The translations under genes and the position numbers were made by a program. A DNA stretch of 64,000 nucleotides from Plasmodium malariae (Eukaryota; Apicomplexa; Aconoidasida; Haemosporida; Plasmodiidae): NCBI RefSeq assembly GCF_900090045.1, contig NC_041782.1:2695001-2759000 (forward strand), written 5' to 3'. Positions 25,348 to 38,009 of the stretch are shown here, in pieces; position 1 is the first letter of the stretch, and each line of letters opens with the position of its first letter. The notes beneath the pieces are model-generated. The model was not told the origin of the DNA, searched no databases, and worked only from the letters and a program-made list of their open reading frames with translations.

Positions 25348-27933
25348 ATGGAAGGTTGTACTACCCGGGTAATAGTCATTTTTTTAATACAAATAAATTT
25401 ATGGATAAATTATTTGCTTATAATAAAAAAAGTGATAATACAACTAACGCGAAAAATTAATGCTTAAAAAATTCATAATAAATTTTTCTAATATAGGACT
25501 ACAGTGGTTTTGGTTTTGCAGCGGGGCAATACGTTGGGAAACCAGAATTTAGACAAATTCAAAATCAAATTTTATCTCGCCTTGCTTCTTTAGGAAAAAA
25601 GACAATTAAAGAAGAATTCAGGAAAGAATGCTTAGAACTGACTAATTTTTTAATTAAGAAAAAGGATGAATATCCTAAATATACTGATAAAAATCGTTGG
25701 GTTCCAGTACTTAGGAATTATTTTGGAAATAAATTTGACAAGCTTACTCAACATGGTGGTTGTCCTATGATTTTTGATAAGAAAGAAAAAGATCTTTTAG
25801 TATTAAAATATAATGCGTTAGACTTCTGTGAAAAAAATATATCATATAAAAATAAGCTAAATACCTTCAAAAAGGGAAGTAATACATATGATTGTAATAA
25901 TGATACTCAGTGTATACAAGATTGTACAGAATATGAGAAGTGGTTTATAAGTAAAAAAGAATATTTTGAGAGTAATAGAAATCTCGTTAGTGAAAGTTGC
26001 ACATTTAAAAGCTTGTCATCAGAATTTCCGACAAAACAATGCAACATAATGAATTCCAGAATGTTAAATAATATTCCTAAATGCCTATATAAGAAAACAC
26101 AGGAACCTGCTAAATCTGCACCTAAAGAACAAAACGAAATAAGCAGATCCAAATTAGATCAAGTCAATGCTAAAGATTCGCCAGTATCTGAAGATCAAAG
26201 TCCATCACAAGTGGAACGTCCACCTGATGACCAACATAGTCCATCTGAACGTCAACCAAGCAGTTTACCTGAAGATCCACCTTCAAATCAAACTCAACTT
26301 CAGGAAAAAACTGAAGAGAATTTAATGGAAAATTCAACTAATTTAGATTCTGATACACAAAGTACAATTATTAAGAAACCAGATTCTCTTATACATTCAT
26401 CATCCCCACAGGAAACATTAGGCATTTCTTCATTACAACCTTCAACTAGACAAGAATCAAACACAGACAATGCTATTGGAACTATTCCTGCAGCTGCTGA
26501 AGTATCACATCCTAAACTTCTTCGTACTACTCCTGTAGACTCTAAAATACAAGGTAACATTAATTCTACTTTCTTTTCTATTTTTGTAATAACTAAACAA
26601 ATTAATATATACATATAATGTTAATGCAGATCCAGTAGCAAATTCACATAACCCATATGTATCATCATTTTTAACAACGTTTCTAATTATTATTGTATTT
26701 ACTCTTTTTATTAAAGTAATATAAAATTAAGTATTAAAAATATTGTAAACATTAGATTATTGTAATAAATTAATTTTTAAATATATTTCTCTTGTATCGT
26801 AGTACGTTCTAATGGGAAAGTTTAAAAAAAAGAAAAATATAAGAAGACAAGTTAAATTTCTCAAAATATTGCTGCCTTCAAAATCTGACAAAATAAACAA
26901 GTTCTTATCAGATCATCATTTAGATGAGCCAATATATGATGATGAAGAAATCATAAAAAAATTAAAAATACATGAACATAACACTATAAATAATACAAAT
27001 ATGCTAAAGAGAAAAAAGGACAGATCCAAAACTATTATAGAAGTACATATGGAAGTACTTGAGGAATTCAGAAATGAAGAATGGGAATTAAAAAAAGGTG
27101 AATTTTTAGCAATATGTCTAGAAGTATACAAATATGAAAAACATAGAAACTATCCTAATTTAATAAATGGTGATCAAATGGAAAATATTAAATGTAGCAA
27201 TGATATTGAAGAAAAAAAAATTATATGGAATAAATGGATAGAAGAGCACAGAAATCTTTCTGAAAAATTGAAAAAAGTAGATTGGTTTAATAATTTGAAA
27301 AATGAATGGAAAAAAGAAAAAGCTAAGTTAAAAGAAATAGAAAAATTAAAATGTATATCTTCAAACGAAAATCAAAAATGTTCACATTTAGAACGAGAAA
27401 AAGGTGCATGGAGAGAGTGGATATCAAACAATGGCAAAATTGTAGAACACTATCTGGAAAAGGACTGGTTTAAGGGATTAACAAACGAATTTGATAATAT
27501 ATTAGATGAATATGAAAATGAAGAAAATGAAGAAAATGAAAATAGTGTGTCACTAATAAATATAGAAGAAATGGAACATAAAAAAAATTGCGAAGAATTA
27601 TATGAGTATATTAAAAAAAAATTATTATCAAAATTGTGTGTACTTGTATTTATGACAATATTAGAGGAATGCAAAAAAGAGAAAAATGTAGAAAATAAGG
27701 AATCATATTTAGACAGTTCAATAAATGAATGTAATTCAGAAAAAAACTCAGATAGGAAATATCACATTATAGAAAATGTTGTTGAAAAGGGAAACAATGT
27801 TTTGGAAAATAGTGAAAATACTGAAATTTTTGATTACAAGGAAGAAAATAAATTTACCGATGAAATAAAGGATTGGATAGGAGAAGATGATACACATGTA
27901 AATTCTATATATACTATGAATAAAGTAGACTAA
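25348..27933 (+). CDS. STP1: STP1 protein (four exons)
   Basis: Exons are 25348-25368, 25497-26553, 26630-26715 and 26803-27933, with phases 0, 1, 0, about 764 aa. Exon 1 encodes MEGCTTR. Exon 2 begins DYSGFGFAAGQYVGKPEFRQ and carries the STP1 N-terminal domain (EFRKECLELTNFLIKKKDEY, CPMIFDKKEKDLL, CTEYEKWFISKKEYFESNRN). An S/P/Q-rich low-complexity linker follows. Exon 3 encodes the single membrane segment (YVSSFLTTFLIIIVFTLFIK). Exon 4 is the tryptophan-containing basic tail with YDDEE, SKTIIEVHMEVLEEFRNEEW, IWNKWIEEHRNLSEKLKKVD, then REWISNNGK and DWIGEDDTHVNSIY. Exons 1, 3 and 4 have the same lengths as in the minus-strand paralogue (21, 86 and 1131 nt). Only exon 2 differs in length, and it is clearly more divergent, as expected if the outer part is under diversifying selection. 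It appears intact. Confidence 0.92.
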
Positions 27934-30272
27934 TAGGATTAATTAACACAAATGGACTACCTATAAAATGGTAAGGACATGGTCAAAACGCATCATAGCG
28001 ATATTACAATGAAAACATATTAAGTCAATGAAGCAGATATCTTATAATTTTGTATATATTAGGGGAATAAAAAAAAAATAAATGAAATAAATTATCAAGC
28101 ACTGTACATGACGAATAAATATAATTTTAGGACATAAACAGTATTTTTTATGACAAAATGTTATTAATTATAATTGTTCTATTTAAAAGGTATTCTATAA
28201 TTTATGATCTCTAAAAGTTCACCATTCCTATTCGCATTAATATAAAGGCACCATAAAAATATATTTTGTTATAATTATGGTAGTCTCTAATTAATATATA
28301 CATATATTGCACTTAATATGATTAAGTAAATAAATAAATATATATTTATTTATATTATTGAAAAGCATGCTATGAAATGTTTCCGTAAAAATAACGTTAC
28401 CAAAATAGTTAAGCCTAATTGTTTAAAAAAGTTGCAAAAAAAGGAAATCAAATTTTATTTTAATTTTTTAACGCGATAACTACATACTTCCGATTATAAA
28501 TAATAGAAAAATAGAGTAATCTATAGAAGTAAATTATTATACGTAAATACATTTAAACACGATTTTTCGTTTTTCCTATATTCAGTAATAATTACTAAAT
28601 CCTAAATTATTAACGCATAATTATGTTGTATATATTTACATATATCATTTATTTCTATTGTAGCTACAGCGCTACTAATCGAAATAAATTGTTTAAGAAA
28701 AAAATAAGAAAATTTATAAAAAGTAATTCTTATTTTATATTTCTTATATAATATTGCATTTGAAACTATTAAAATTTTTTCTGTGATATATGTTCTATGT
28801 ATACAAAGTAATTTCTCTACGATATCTTAATCATACTGACGTCTTTACACAAAATTAAATATATATTTTAATGGAAGGTTACAATTACTGGTATGTTTGT
28901 AAACATATGCAATGAATGTATCTTTCTACTTGTTTTTATAGTTGTACGTAGGAGGATGCTAAATTAACATATATTTGTGGTTTTATAATTTATTCATAGG
29001 AAACAATTTTCTGTGTTAGAAAAAATATATAAGCAAAATATATATTTGTAAAATGGTATTATTATACACTTTTTGTATTGTCAAAATATATGAAGGTTAA
29101 TAATATTTTTTTTTTCCTCTTTTATTCTTTCGTTTTTGCTTATTATTTTATATATGTTTTTTTTCTGTGCCAATATGAGTTAAAATTCCTTTTTCTGAAT
29201 ATTAAAAGTTTAGATGATAAAACTGTTTTTATTATAATAATTTCTAATAGAATTGCTCTTAAGATTGCACTTATGTTTATATCATGGAATAAAATATTAC
29301 ATATTTTTTTGGGTACATTGGATTAAATTTTGAATTATAATATTTACTTTTTCATATTCGTTTTTTTGGATACAAATAATTGTATTAATATCTTTAATGA
29401 TGAACTTTTTTTAGTTTACTCTTATACACTTACTATGTACTACTCTAATACTTAATATATATTACCAATAAAAAAATCCAGCAACACTTTTAATATTTCT
29501 TGTGCTCTATGTATATAATATTTACATTATATATATAAAAACTGTGTTCTTCAGATACAATGTTATTTTATCCAAAAGATTTGGTAAAATATGAATATAT
29601 ACATTTTATTGAAAAACCAAATAGTTTGAGTACAGATTATTATATAATATTTAATCATAATTTGATAAGTATATTTTTATGTAAAAAAAAAAAAAAAAAA
29701 AAACTGTAGGTTTTTATTTCACGAGTTACATCAATTTTTTTTACTAACGATACATTGTGCTAACTTAGGGGCCAAATTACTAGTTCCAAATAAATTCAAT
29801 AAATTCAAATTTATTTTTACTTTAAATATAACTATAATATATCTCATATGTGTTATGCTTCAAGAACACATAATAAGAAGTCAGGGTACAAATTCATGAG
29901 TATAATTAAATAAAATTAAAATGCTCTGTCAATATAAGAATTTGAATTGTGGTACATTAGAATCTTAAACTATTCTTAGGTAAGAAATTTTTAGTTCTTT
30001 TTTCCATATATAAAACAAATATTATTGCAAGTTCAAATTAAATTCATTAAAAAAAAAAATTAAATAAATACAAAAAAAGTATTTGACAAAAAGTTAGAAA
30101 AAATAAGTTATTCTAAAAGGACAAATAAAAAAATATATATAAAAAGTTAAAAATAAAAGTGTCTATATTTTATTTATGCCCCTCTTTTTATTGCTTGATC
30201 TTTATCATTTCTACTTAATAGAAATGATTATATAATCCAATTTTGTGGGCTTCTTAATATCTTTGATATATA
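27934..30272. other. Intergenic region with small coding-like scraps
   Basis: This is the 3' flank of STP1 followed by A/T-rich DNA before the PIR gene. Two scraps stand out. A 35-codon open frame lies at 28372-28479 (MKCFRKNNVTKIVKPNCLKK and onward). ATGGAAGGTTACAATTACTG at 28871, followed by GTATGT, looks like an STP1 first exon. An 82-codon hydrophobic frame at 29078-29326 is not convincing. Confidence 0.55.
28372..28479 (+). other. Short coding-like open frame, 35 codons
   Basis: ATG to TAA reads MKCFRKNNVTKIVKPNCLKK then LQKKEIKFYFNFLTR. It is lysine-rich with varied codons, unlike the flanking A/T runs. It may be a fragment of a decayed exon. No family or splice partner is recognised, and it is short enough to arise by chance. 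Confidence 0.2.
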
Positions 30273-32122
30273 TCAGTTGATATTCCGTAAATCATTTGAT
30301 GAATTAAGCTCATCTTCTATATTTACTACGTTAAATCTCCTTCTATCAGAATGCCTATAAGTACGTTTTAAGAAGCGTCTTGGTCGTTTGCGTGTACTTA
30401 AATCGGTAAAATCAAGTCTATACCTTTGTTTTCTTTTTCTATGTCTACGTAAACGTGATCCGAAGGGAGTAAACTAATATATAAATGAAAGTAAAAAACA
30501 TATATAATATGTTTATTTAACAATTACAGTGTTTTAAGAAAAATATATTATAAATGGTAACTAATAATGTATACATACAGCAAAAAATAATTCTGTATTT
30601 ACTTTAAAAAAAAGGTAAAATATAAAAATAATTCCCATTACTAGAGTAACTCCAGTAGAAATACGGACAAAAATGTTGTTTAATATATTTGATTCATAAG
30701 TTAATCTTTTCCTTATTCTTTCACGATATACTTTTAAATCTTCAGTAGTCCATCCTTTTTTAATATCCAAAGTATACTTCTCCGTACCTTCTATTTTTTT
30801 AGCATGACCACCTTCAATCAGTTCTTCCATAAAATTGCACATTGCTAATTGAGATTTCTTTTTATTTTTACTTGAACAATTTAATTGTCCTGTTGCAGCA
30901 ATTTTCCATCTAAAATCATCAGATGCGTCTATCGTAGGAGGTGCAACTTTTTTTTTTACTTCTGTCACACCAGAATACTCTTCTTTTTCTTTTGCATCAG
31001 GTTGACCTTGTAATGCATGTCCTTTTGATAGATCTCCTTCTGATTGATCTGCCCTGGACTCTGAAATCGCATTACCTGAAGAGGATCCACTAACAGATGT
31101 TCTTGATCCTTCATTTCCAGCTGTAGGCTCACTTCTAGATAACATGACAGATGCTGCTAATAAATTACAATGTTGACGTCCCATTTCACTTGGTGTAGGT
31201 TCGCCATTATCTAGATAATAGCATGTGCCATATGTAATTGAGTTTAAAAATTCTGGATCTGTTATCACAGAATTTAATTTTTCTTCATCAAAATTAGCTG
31301 TAATTCCATTTAGTCCATCACAACGCTCGCTACCTTTAGATACTAAGGCGGATAAGAGTTTACTAGGATCAAACTTATCATCGCAAGTTAAAATATAATC
31401 TGGACATTCTGTTAACCCGGACAAACAACAAGAATTATACTCTACATCATACAGTTTTTTGATAGCTTCAAGGTATGCTCTATACTTACTACCTCCAACA
31501 TTACTACATTGTTTACTACTTTTAATAGTGTTATAGTTTTTAAAATAATCATACAAATATTTTTTTTCGATTTTATAATTCAATTCCTCGTAGTCATTGA
31601 GAATATATCCGTAAGAACAATTATGTTTATTGTGCTTAACAAAAAGATCACTTTGTAATTTATTAAATTTATCAATAATATGTATATCATCCGTTTGTTG
31701 ACCGTTTTTAAATAATTTCCATATTTCATGATATACCCAGTATTTATAATGTGAACAATATTCCTTACTTTTTTTCAATTTATCCTTATCAAACACATAT
31801 TTTAAAAGTTTTGATACTTTTTTACAAAGTGTAACATATTTTTCTTTGTGAGTAGAAGTTATTCCCTCAAATTCAGTACAATGTTGACCATCAGTCACAT
31901 CTTTAACTTCATCTTCCAATTCTTTATATATATTATACGGTTTTGAATCCTTAAAAATTTCTTCCTGAAAATTGAAAGTATAAAATGAATTATTCATGTA
32001 CTAAAATATTTCATACAAAGATTTATTTTTCTCATGTTACATGTGAAAAGTGATAATTTAATATAGTATAATTATCATTATTTCAACTAAAAATGAAAAT
32101 ATACATAATTTACAGCTTCCAT
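30273..32122 (-). CDS. pir: PIR superfamily protein (three exons)
   Basis: Minus-strand exons are 32122-32114 (MEA), 31964-30603 and 30473-30273, all phase 0, about 523 aa. A longer open frame begins at 31997, but its first codons are TTTTCAG-type intron 3' end. The very short first exon with a GTAAAT donor fits the PIR pattern. The mature start reads EEIFKDSKPYNIYKELEDEV, the usual PIR opening. Many cysteines follow, with the core LYDYFKNYNTI and KYRAYLEAIKKLYD. A low-complexity S/G/E-rich linker spans about 280-335. One membrane segment lies at about 441-456 (TLVMGIIFIFYLFF). Exon 3 is a basic tail with FTPFGSRLRRHRKRKQRYR and TYRHSDRRRFNVVNIEDEL. PIR proteins are variant antigens of infected cells. 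The frame is intact. Confidence 0.9.
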
Positions 32123-34106
32123 TTCTATAATTTCCTTTCCCTCTTACAATGTATATACTAGATTATATAATTAAAACTATATATATATATATTTACAATT
32201 ATCACATTTCAAGCATTTTCTTTTTTTTATTAGTAATTATATCCATTTACATATTTCTTAAAGAAATGTTACACTAATTTATTTTATAAAATAAATTATA
32301 ACTGTATCGTTTTTATTACATTAATATTGTTCATTAAAACCGAAATAACTTTAACATTTATGCGGTATAATTGTAAATGGTAAAAGAGAAAGAATGTATT
32401 ATAGAAAAAATTTATTCTCTCTCTATATATATATGTACATATGTAATTAATTGTTATTATCTAATTTTCTTTAATTGAAAATATAAATTTTAATATAAAA
32501 AATAAAAAATTGTAATGCCCTATCATATATTTTTGTTTTCAAGGATTTTTATACTTTTAAATATTTATATATATATAAATATGGTATTCCATCAAAATTA
32601 CTAAATTTCCTTGTTTAGAAGTTATTTTTCTATTCGTGAATATAATCATCACACAATTAAAACTATATCTTCTACTCTATATATGCGCATTACCATAATT
32701 AACCGAGTTCATATTAGAAAGATTATAAAAATATAATTAAAAAGAGAAATATTAAGAAAAATAGAAAAGAAACACAAACAAATAAACTTTTTTTAATGAT
32801 AAAAAGTTTTACTTAGAAAATTTATTTTACTTATAATTCCACTATTTAGGTAACCTATATTTAATGCAAATACAAATTATTTACCTCTATTAATGACCAC
32901 AATAAACTGTAAGTAGATATTGTTTTTTTTGTTTCATTATTAAAGTTCACATAGCATATATTATGTTGTACATCAATGCGCATATGAATAAAATGAACTA
33001 ATCAGATCAATCATTTTTAATAAAAATTTTAATATGTTCATTCGCTTAAGAAGAAGAATAAAAACATTTTTATTTTTCCCGCATAATAAAAATATTATTT
33101 TGAAGATAACTAAAAGGCAATTAGCATAATTCAAATATAGTTTAATATTAAATTTTTGAAATATATTTGCAATATTTATTTAATTTTTCATAGAAACTAA
33201 AAAAATATTTAAAACGAACATTATTATGAGACACAATTTGTATGGATTATTTAATACTTTTTATACATTTTCTTTTGTTTAATGATAAATGAACTAAAAT
33301 ATAATTTATTATATCAGTAAATTAAGAAAATATTAGAGAATGTTTTCTTATTTTTTTAAATACATATATAATATATATATATAACATTTTGTGTTTTAAA
33401 AACAAAAACGTATAAAATATTGCAATTAGGGCATAAGTCAATTATTAGCATGTTTTATTAAAATTATAACACATACAAAAAAGGAAAATAACATTACAAA
33501 CTATATTGTATACATTAATATACATGGAAAGAAGATTTATTTTCTGTCAATTTTATGAATAAGAGAAAATAAATATTTTTTATGTTACATATTACATTTA
33601 TATTTTATATAATTTCATTTTATTTTTTGTTTTTTTGTTTGCATAACTTGCTGGTTCGCATACTATGCCTTTGTTTTGCTACATAAATAAATTATTTTAT
33701 TATGCTAATATTAATATAACTTGTTTAAGTGCAAAATAAAAATGCGAATAAAAGTATGTTTTCTTAATGAAGTTTCTTTAGAAAAAAAAATAAAACTTAT
33801 AATAATACTTTCTTATACATTGAATAAAAAAAAATAATAGTACTGTATGTATTTTCAAAAGGTATCATATGTTAATTTTTATTTATTTTGTTCTTATAAT
33901 TTACTTATTATGTTATATACTTTCTTTGGTTAGAGGTATTAACAGCTGTAGGATTACCTTATTGTCACTCATGAGATTACACAGAATTACCTAATAATAT
34001 AATAGTGGACATTGCATAATATAAATAAAATGCTTTAATTATTTTTGTTGAAATATATCTTCCTTAATTTCATTTTAGAAAGTTTTTTCTTATTATGATA
34101 GATTAT
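32123..34106. other. Intergenic region upstream of PIR
   Basis: A/T-rich DNA with several (AT)n runs. It should hold the promoter of the minus-strand PIR gene. No gene-like reading was recognised. Confidence 0.65.
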
Positions 34107-34560
34107 TTAGTTCATATTTTGCGAATCTCCATATGTTAAATTCCTTAATTTATACGCTTCATAATTACTAATCATAGGCATCATATAATTACCATTAGAT
34201 ATACAAATTATTTTTATAATCCTCGCTTATTTTTATTTATTACTTTAAATATCTTATACTTCAATATATTAGGTATACCAAGTGAACCAATTAATCCATT
34301 AATTTATTAATATTTAAGTTAAAAATTCTTCTCAGTCGTATTCCCGTTCTTGCTCTACTTTTTAGTTTAAAGTTAACTTGAAAGGACAATGATAACATTT
34401 TGTTTATTCTCGAATGTACGTAGTTATATACAGAATTTATTTTTAGAAAAATGTGCAAACAATTATTAATTACTTCACATTTTTCATATTCTAAAGAATA
34501 TAATATTTTATGAACAAAGTAAAACGTTCGAAAAATATCCAAATTTAATATTTTTTCCAA
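34107..34560 (-). pseudogene. Frameshifted coding relic, unidentified
   Basis: Reading the minus strand, an 89-codon open frame (34560-34291) ends KLKSRARTGIRLRRIFNLNI then NKLMD. A shift by one base then gives LIGSLGIPNILKYKIFKVIN and KNKRGL before TAA at 34214-34216. Another shift gives SNGNYMMPMISNYEAYKLRN and LTYGDSQNMN before TAA at 34107-34109. The succession of coding-like pieces in three frames on one strand fits a decayed gene. It is unidentified. The upstream boundary is uncertain, as the open frame starts at a non-ATG codon. Confidence 0.5.
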
Positions 34561-37189
34561 AAAAACATTTTCTGATGATCATATATAATATAGTATTACT
34601 TATTATCTATTTGTTTAAAAATAAAATATTTAAAAAGAAAAAGTATCCATTTTTGTTAGCTATTTTGTAAGTTCAGTTTAAATGTAAATATTGATATACT
34701 CTTGGGGTGACCAAATTATAATATTACTCAGCAGTTAAAATAACAGATATATTTAGTGAAATATTAGATATACCATTATTAATATTGTTTTATATACATT
34801 GTCTTCGAACATTAATTTGAAAAAATATAAAAAAAAAAAAAAATTAATTTATGAATTTATTAAATTAGAAAATACGTTTCATGTAACATTTTCTTTAATT
34901 GAATGATTGTGTTAAAGGAGTATATTTTCCATATAATTCATTCATTTAAATTTACTGTTTCAAATTATATTATGTGGTATTATAATATATATCAGTGTAT
35001 ACAATAATGTGTAAAAAAGACATAAATACTTCATTTATTTGTTATATATTTACTAAGTCTATAAATAGATATATAAATTTATATGCATATTCCTTTGGTC
35101 AACTGAATGTATAAATGAATAAAACACCAATGTACCTCAATTATATAACATCTATTAATAAATATTTTATATTCCTATATATCTTCTACTTAAGATATAT
35201 TAAAAAAATATATTATTTTACTTCACCTTTTCACCTATTGCGAAATTTTTAGTAGTTCGTTAGAGGTATAAGAAATATTATTTCAAAGTTTAATCGGAGT
35301 AATAACCTTTTGTAAATACGTAATAGATATGATGATAAAAAGACTCGTACTATTACATTATATATAATCATAAAACATATAAATAATCACAAAAGTGTTA
35401 AATTTATTAATTTATTAACTTTTTAAATTTTAGAATATCACTAATAATATATATAATGTATTTTACTTATTAATAGCATAGAGGGAATACAAAGCGAATA
35501 ATAGAAATCCATACATTTCTTGTAAAATATTTATCCACAAAAACGTATTAATTTAAAATGCATATATATATATATATATATACTATTATCCTAAAATTAA
35601 AATTCTATAGAATATTGTACAAGCAAAATGATAAACAGTCCAGGGGATATATTACATTATGCTTATTGATTAACTAATTTTTTGTGTATGGAGAGATAAA
35701 ATGAAAAATTCTGTATATAAGGATAAATACAAAAATTAAAACACTTGAAGAATAATTAACTAATAGTACTTTAAACATTCCCATAATTAGAATTCTCTAA
35801 TATGCTTATTTAAACGATGCTAATATATATACATTACGCTCACTAGAAATAGGTAAAAAAATAACTCAATCCAAAAATTAATTTAAAAAAAAATAAGGAA
35901 ACTCCTTATACAATAAAAAACCTAACACATATTATTAACAAAATAAGGCTTTTATTGTTGCTAATTCAATAATCATGGCAAATTTCATGAAATATTCAAC
36001 ATATTTAATGCTACTATTAGTGAAATATCAAAAGAATAGCAGAGTTCTTAGGAGTATATAAAAAATATGCTTTCCAGCATTTAAGAAAAAATTAATTAAT
36101 AATATTTAAATAAATAGAAAATATATTTATATTATTCAGTTTGTATATAGCTATTATATAGCTTTCGTTTTAAATGCTTTAATATACATATACATATACA
36201 TATATATATATATATGTCTTTCCTTAATTATTTTATCACATAAGCAGTGAATAACTTAAGTAAATGAAGAACATATATACATTTTATATAACACTATATG
36301 AACATTATCACCTAATGTATTTCTTATACATATTTAACAGAACATTTTAGACTAGTTGATAATAATAAAACAATTCTTTATAAATTATTCGAATTTCACT
36401 AATGATGCGAATTCCTATAAATATATGTTCTACTTACGCCTTATCTAATTAATATTAGAAATAAGAAAGGGAAATTTTTTAAGTTTTTTTTATTTTAAAG
36501 CAAAACATGAATCTATACATAGAAAAATTATAGCTATCTCCATATAAAGGATATACTGAATTATATAAAAACTGATTATTAAAGTGAATATTACATAATT
36601 TGTAAATATTTTACTATTTAACTTGTGTAAATATGATTATAATATTCTGAAATGTAATATTATTCTTTATATAAATATTTTTAATTGTATATATTAAATA
36701 TGTAAACGTCATAATACGAATAATAAGCAAAATTCATTAAAGTATATATATATATATCGCTGGAAAGTAAATTTTTAATTATATTTTAAATCTTTAATAA
36801 TTTAAACTAAGAATTAAAGTACAGAATATATACTTATATTACAAGAAATATAAAATTATATAAAGACAATTTTTTAATAATAAATGAAAAAAAATATAAA
36901 AAATTCATATATATTAGATAATTGTATTGGTGTCATACATTTTTTTACAATTGAATAGATAAAATTATATTTTCTTTCAGATTACTAAAATAAATTTATA
37001 GAATTAAATTTTTGCAATAAATAATTGTTTCTCACTTTTTACTAGACTTAGATTAATTTATGAGATAGTTTTATGTATATTAATTTAAAACAGTTGTATT
37101 CTCCGAGGAAGCAGAATGAAATATGAAAACAATTTTACTAGTAATACAAATATATAATGGATTATAATATGCACTAATAAGAGACATAA
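34561..37189. other. AT-rich intergenic region
   Basis: No supported gene is seen. Several (AT)n runs occur, for example near 35562-35582 and 36200-36215. Confidence 0.65.
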
Positions 37190-38009
37190 TTATTCTTGGA
37201 ATTCTCCGTTACTACAACACAAAATAAAAAACGCAGTAAACGGAAAAAACGCAAGTGCTATAAGCATAGTAATCAAAAAAAAAATTGCAGATTTTACTGG
37301 ATGTTTTTTCTGATAGTTTATAATAGCATTAATTTTATCTTCATTAATAATACAATTACGTTTATTACTTGAGTTCATATGGTCTAAAGATGAATCATTC
37401 TCTGAGTATAAATTTTTCAAAGATTTGTGTAGGTTTTTATTGTTCTGAATATTATTATAATGTTCTAATGTAGGATATTTTTCTTTTAAATTATTCTTAA
37501 CGTTAGAAGCTCCAATTTTTTGAGGTTTTTTACGTGGCATAAAATAATTCAATTCTTCTTGATACGTATCATTGTATATTGATTCATTATCTTCTTCTTG
37601 AAAAAAGTTATATTGCTTTAATGTATATGGTTTTTTTTCAAATGATGCAGTACTTTTTCCTTTTAAATCATATATTTTTCCTTTTAAACATTTATGTTTA
37701 TCATCCGGCGATGCTCTTATTTCACTGCTTAACAATCTGCTATATTTAATATTTAATATGTTATTTCTGTTCAATTTTTTGTTCCGCGTTTTATCGTAGA
37801 TATTTGACTATAAGTATACGTTCATAGTAAATATTAAAAAAATGTATATTTATATATTATATGAAAAAAATATTCCTCTCATTTAAAAACATAAAATAAA
37901 AAAGAAAAAGGGAAAAAATTAAGTATAATAACTATGATACCTCGTCAGAATATTTGAATATCCATATTAGACAGGAAAAAATAAAGGCTCTAATAAAAAT
38001 AATGATCAT
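37190..38009 (-). CDS. Putative exported protein, single C-terminal membrane segment
   Basis: Minus-strand exons 38009-37941 and 37807-37190 join in phase 0 (TCT GAC GAG before GTATCA; ACTTATAG before TCA AAT), giving 228 aa. Exon 1 is a 23-residue hydrophobic leader, MIIIFIRAFIFSCLIWIFKY then SDE. Exon 2 has a PEXEL-like RLLSS (47-51) followed by E, a long K/N/E-rich hydrophilic middle (repeated YN and EE motifs, no cysteine pattern), and one hydrophobic segment near the end (SAIFFLITMLIALAFFPFTA) with an ILCC tail. The layout matches the general class annotated as Plasmodium exported protein of unknown function. It does not match fam-l or fam-m, which have two membrane segments and a 29-codon first exon. 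I do not recognise a named family. Confidence 0.75.

Noticed and set aside
25907..26614. Open frames on the minus strand inside the STP1 second exon
   Set aside because: They are antisense shadows of a well-supported exon with conserved family motifs on the other strand.
26916..27674. Minus-strand open frames inside STP1 exon 4
   Set aside because: They are antisense shadows of the tryptophan-containing tail; serine and phenylalanine richness simply mirrors lysine and glutamate codons.
29078..29326. 82-codon plus-strand open frame
   Set aside because: Hydrophobic, with no family motif, splice site or leader; expected by chance at this length and composition.
31965..31997. Longer PIR exon 2 starting at an ATG at 31997
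   Set aside because: The extra 11 codons are TTTTATACTTTCAATTTTCAG-like intron 3' end. A short ATG exon at 32122-32114 with a GTAAAT donor fits the PIR pattern better.
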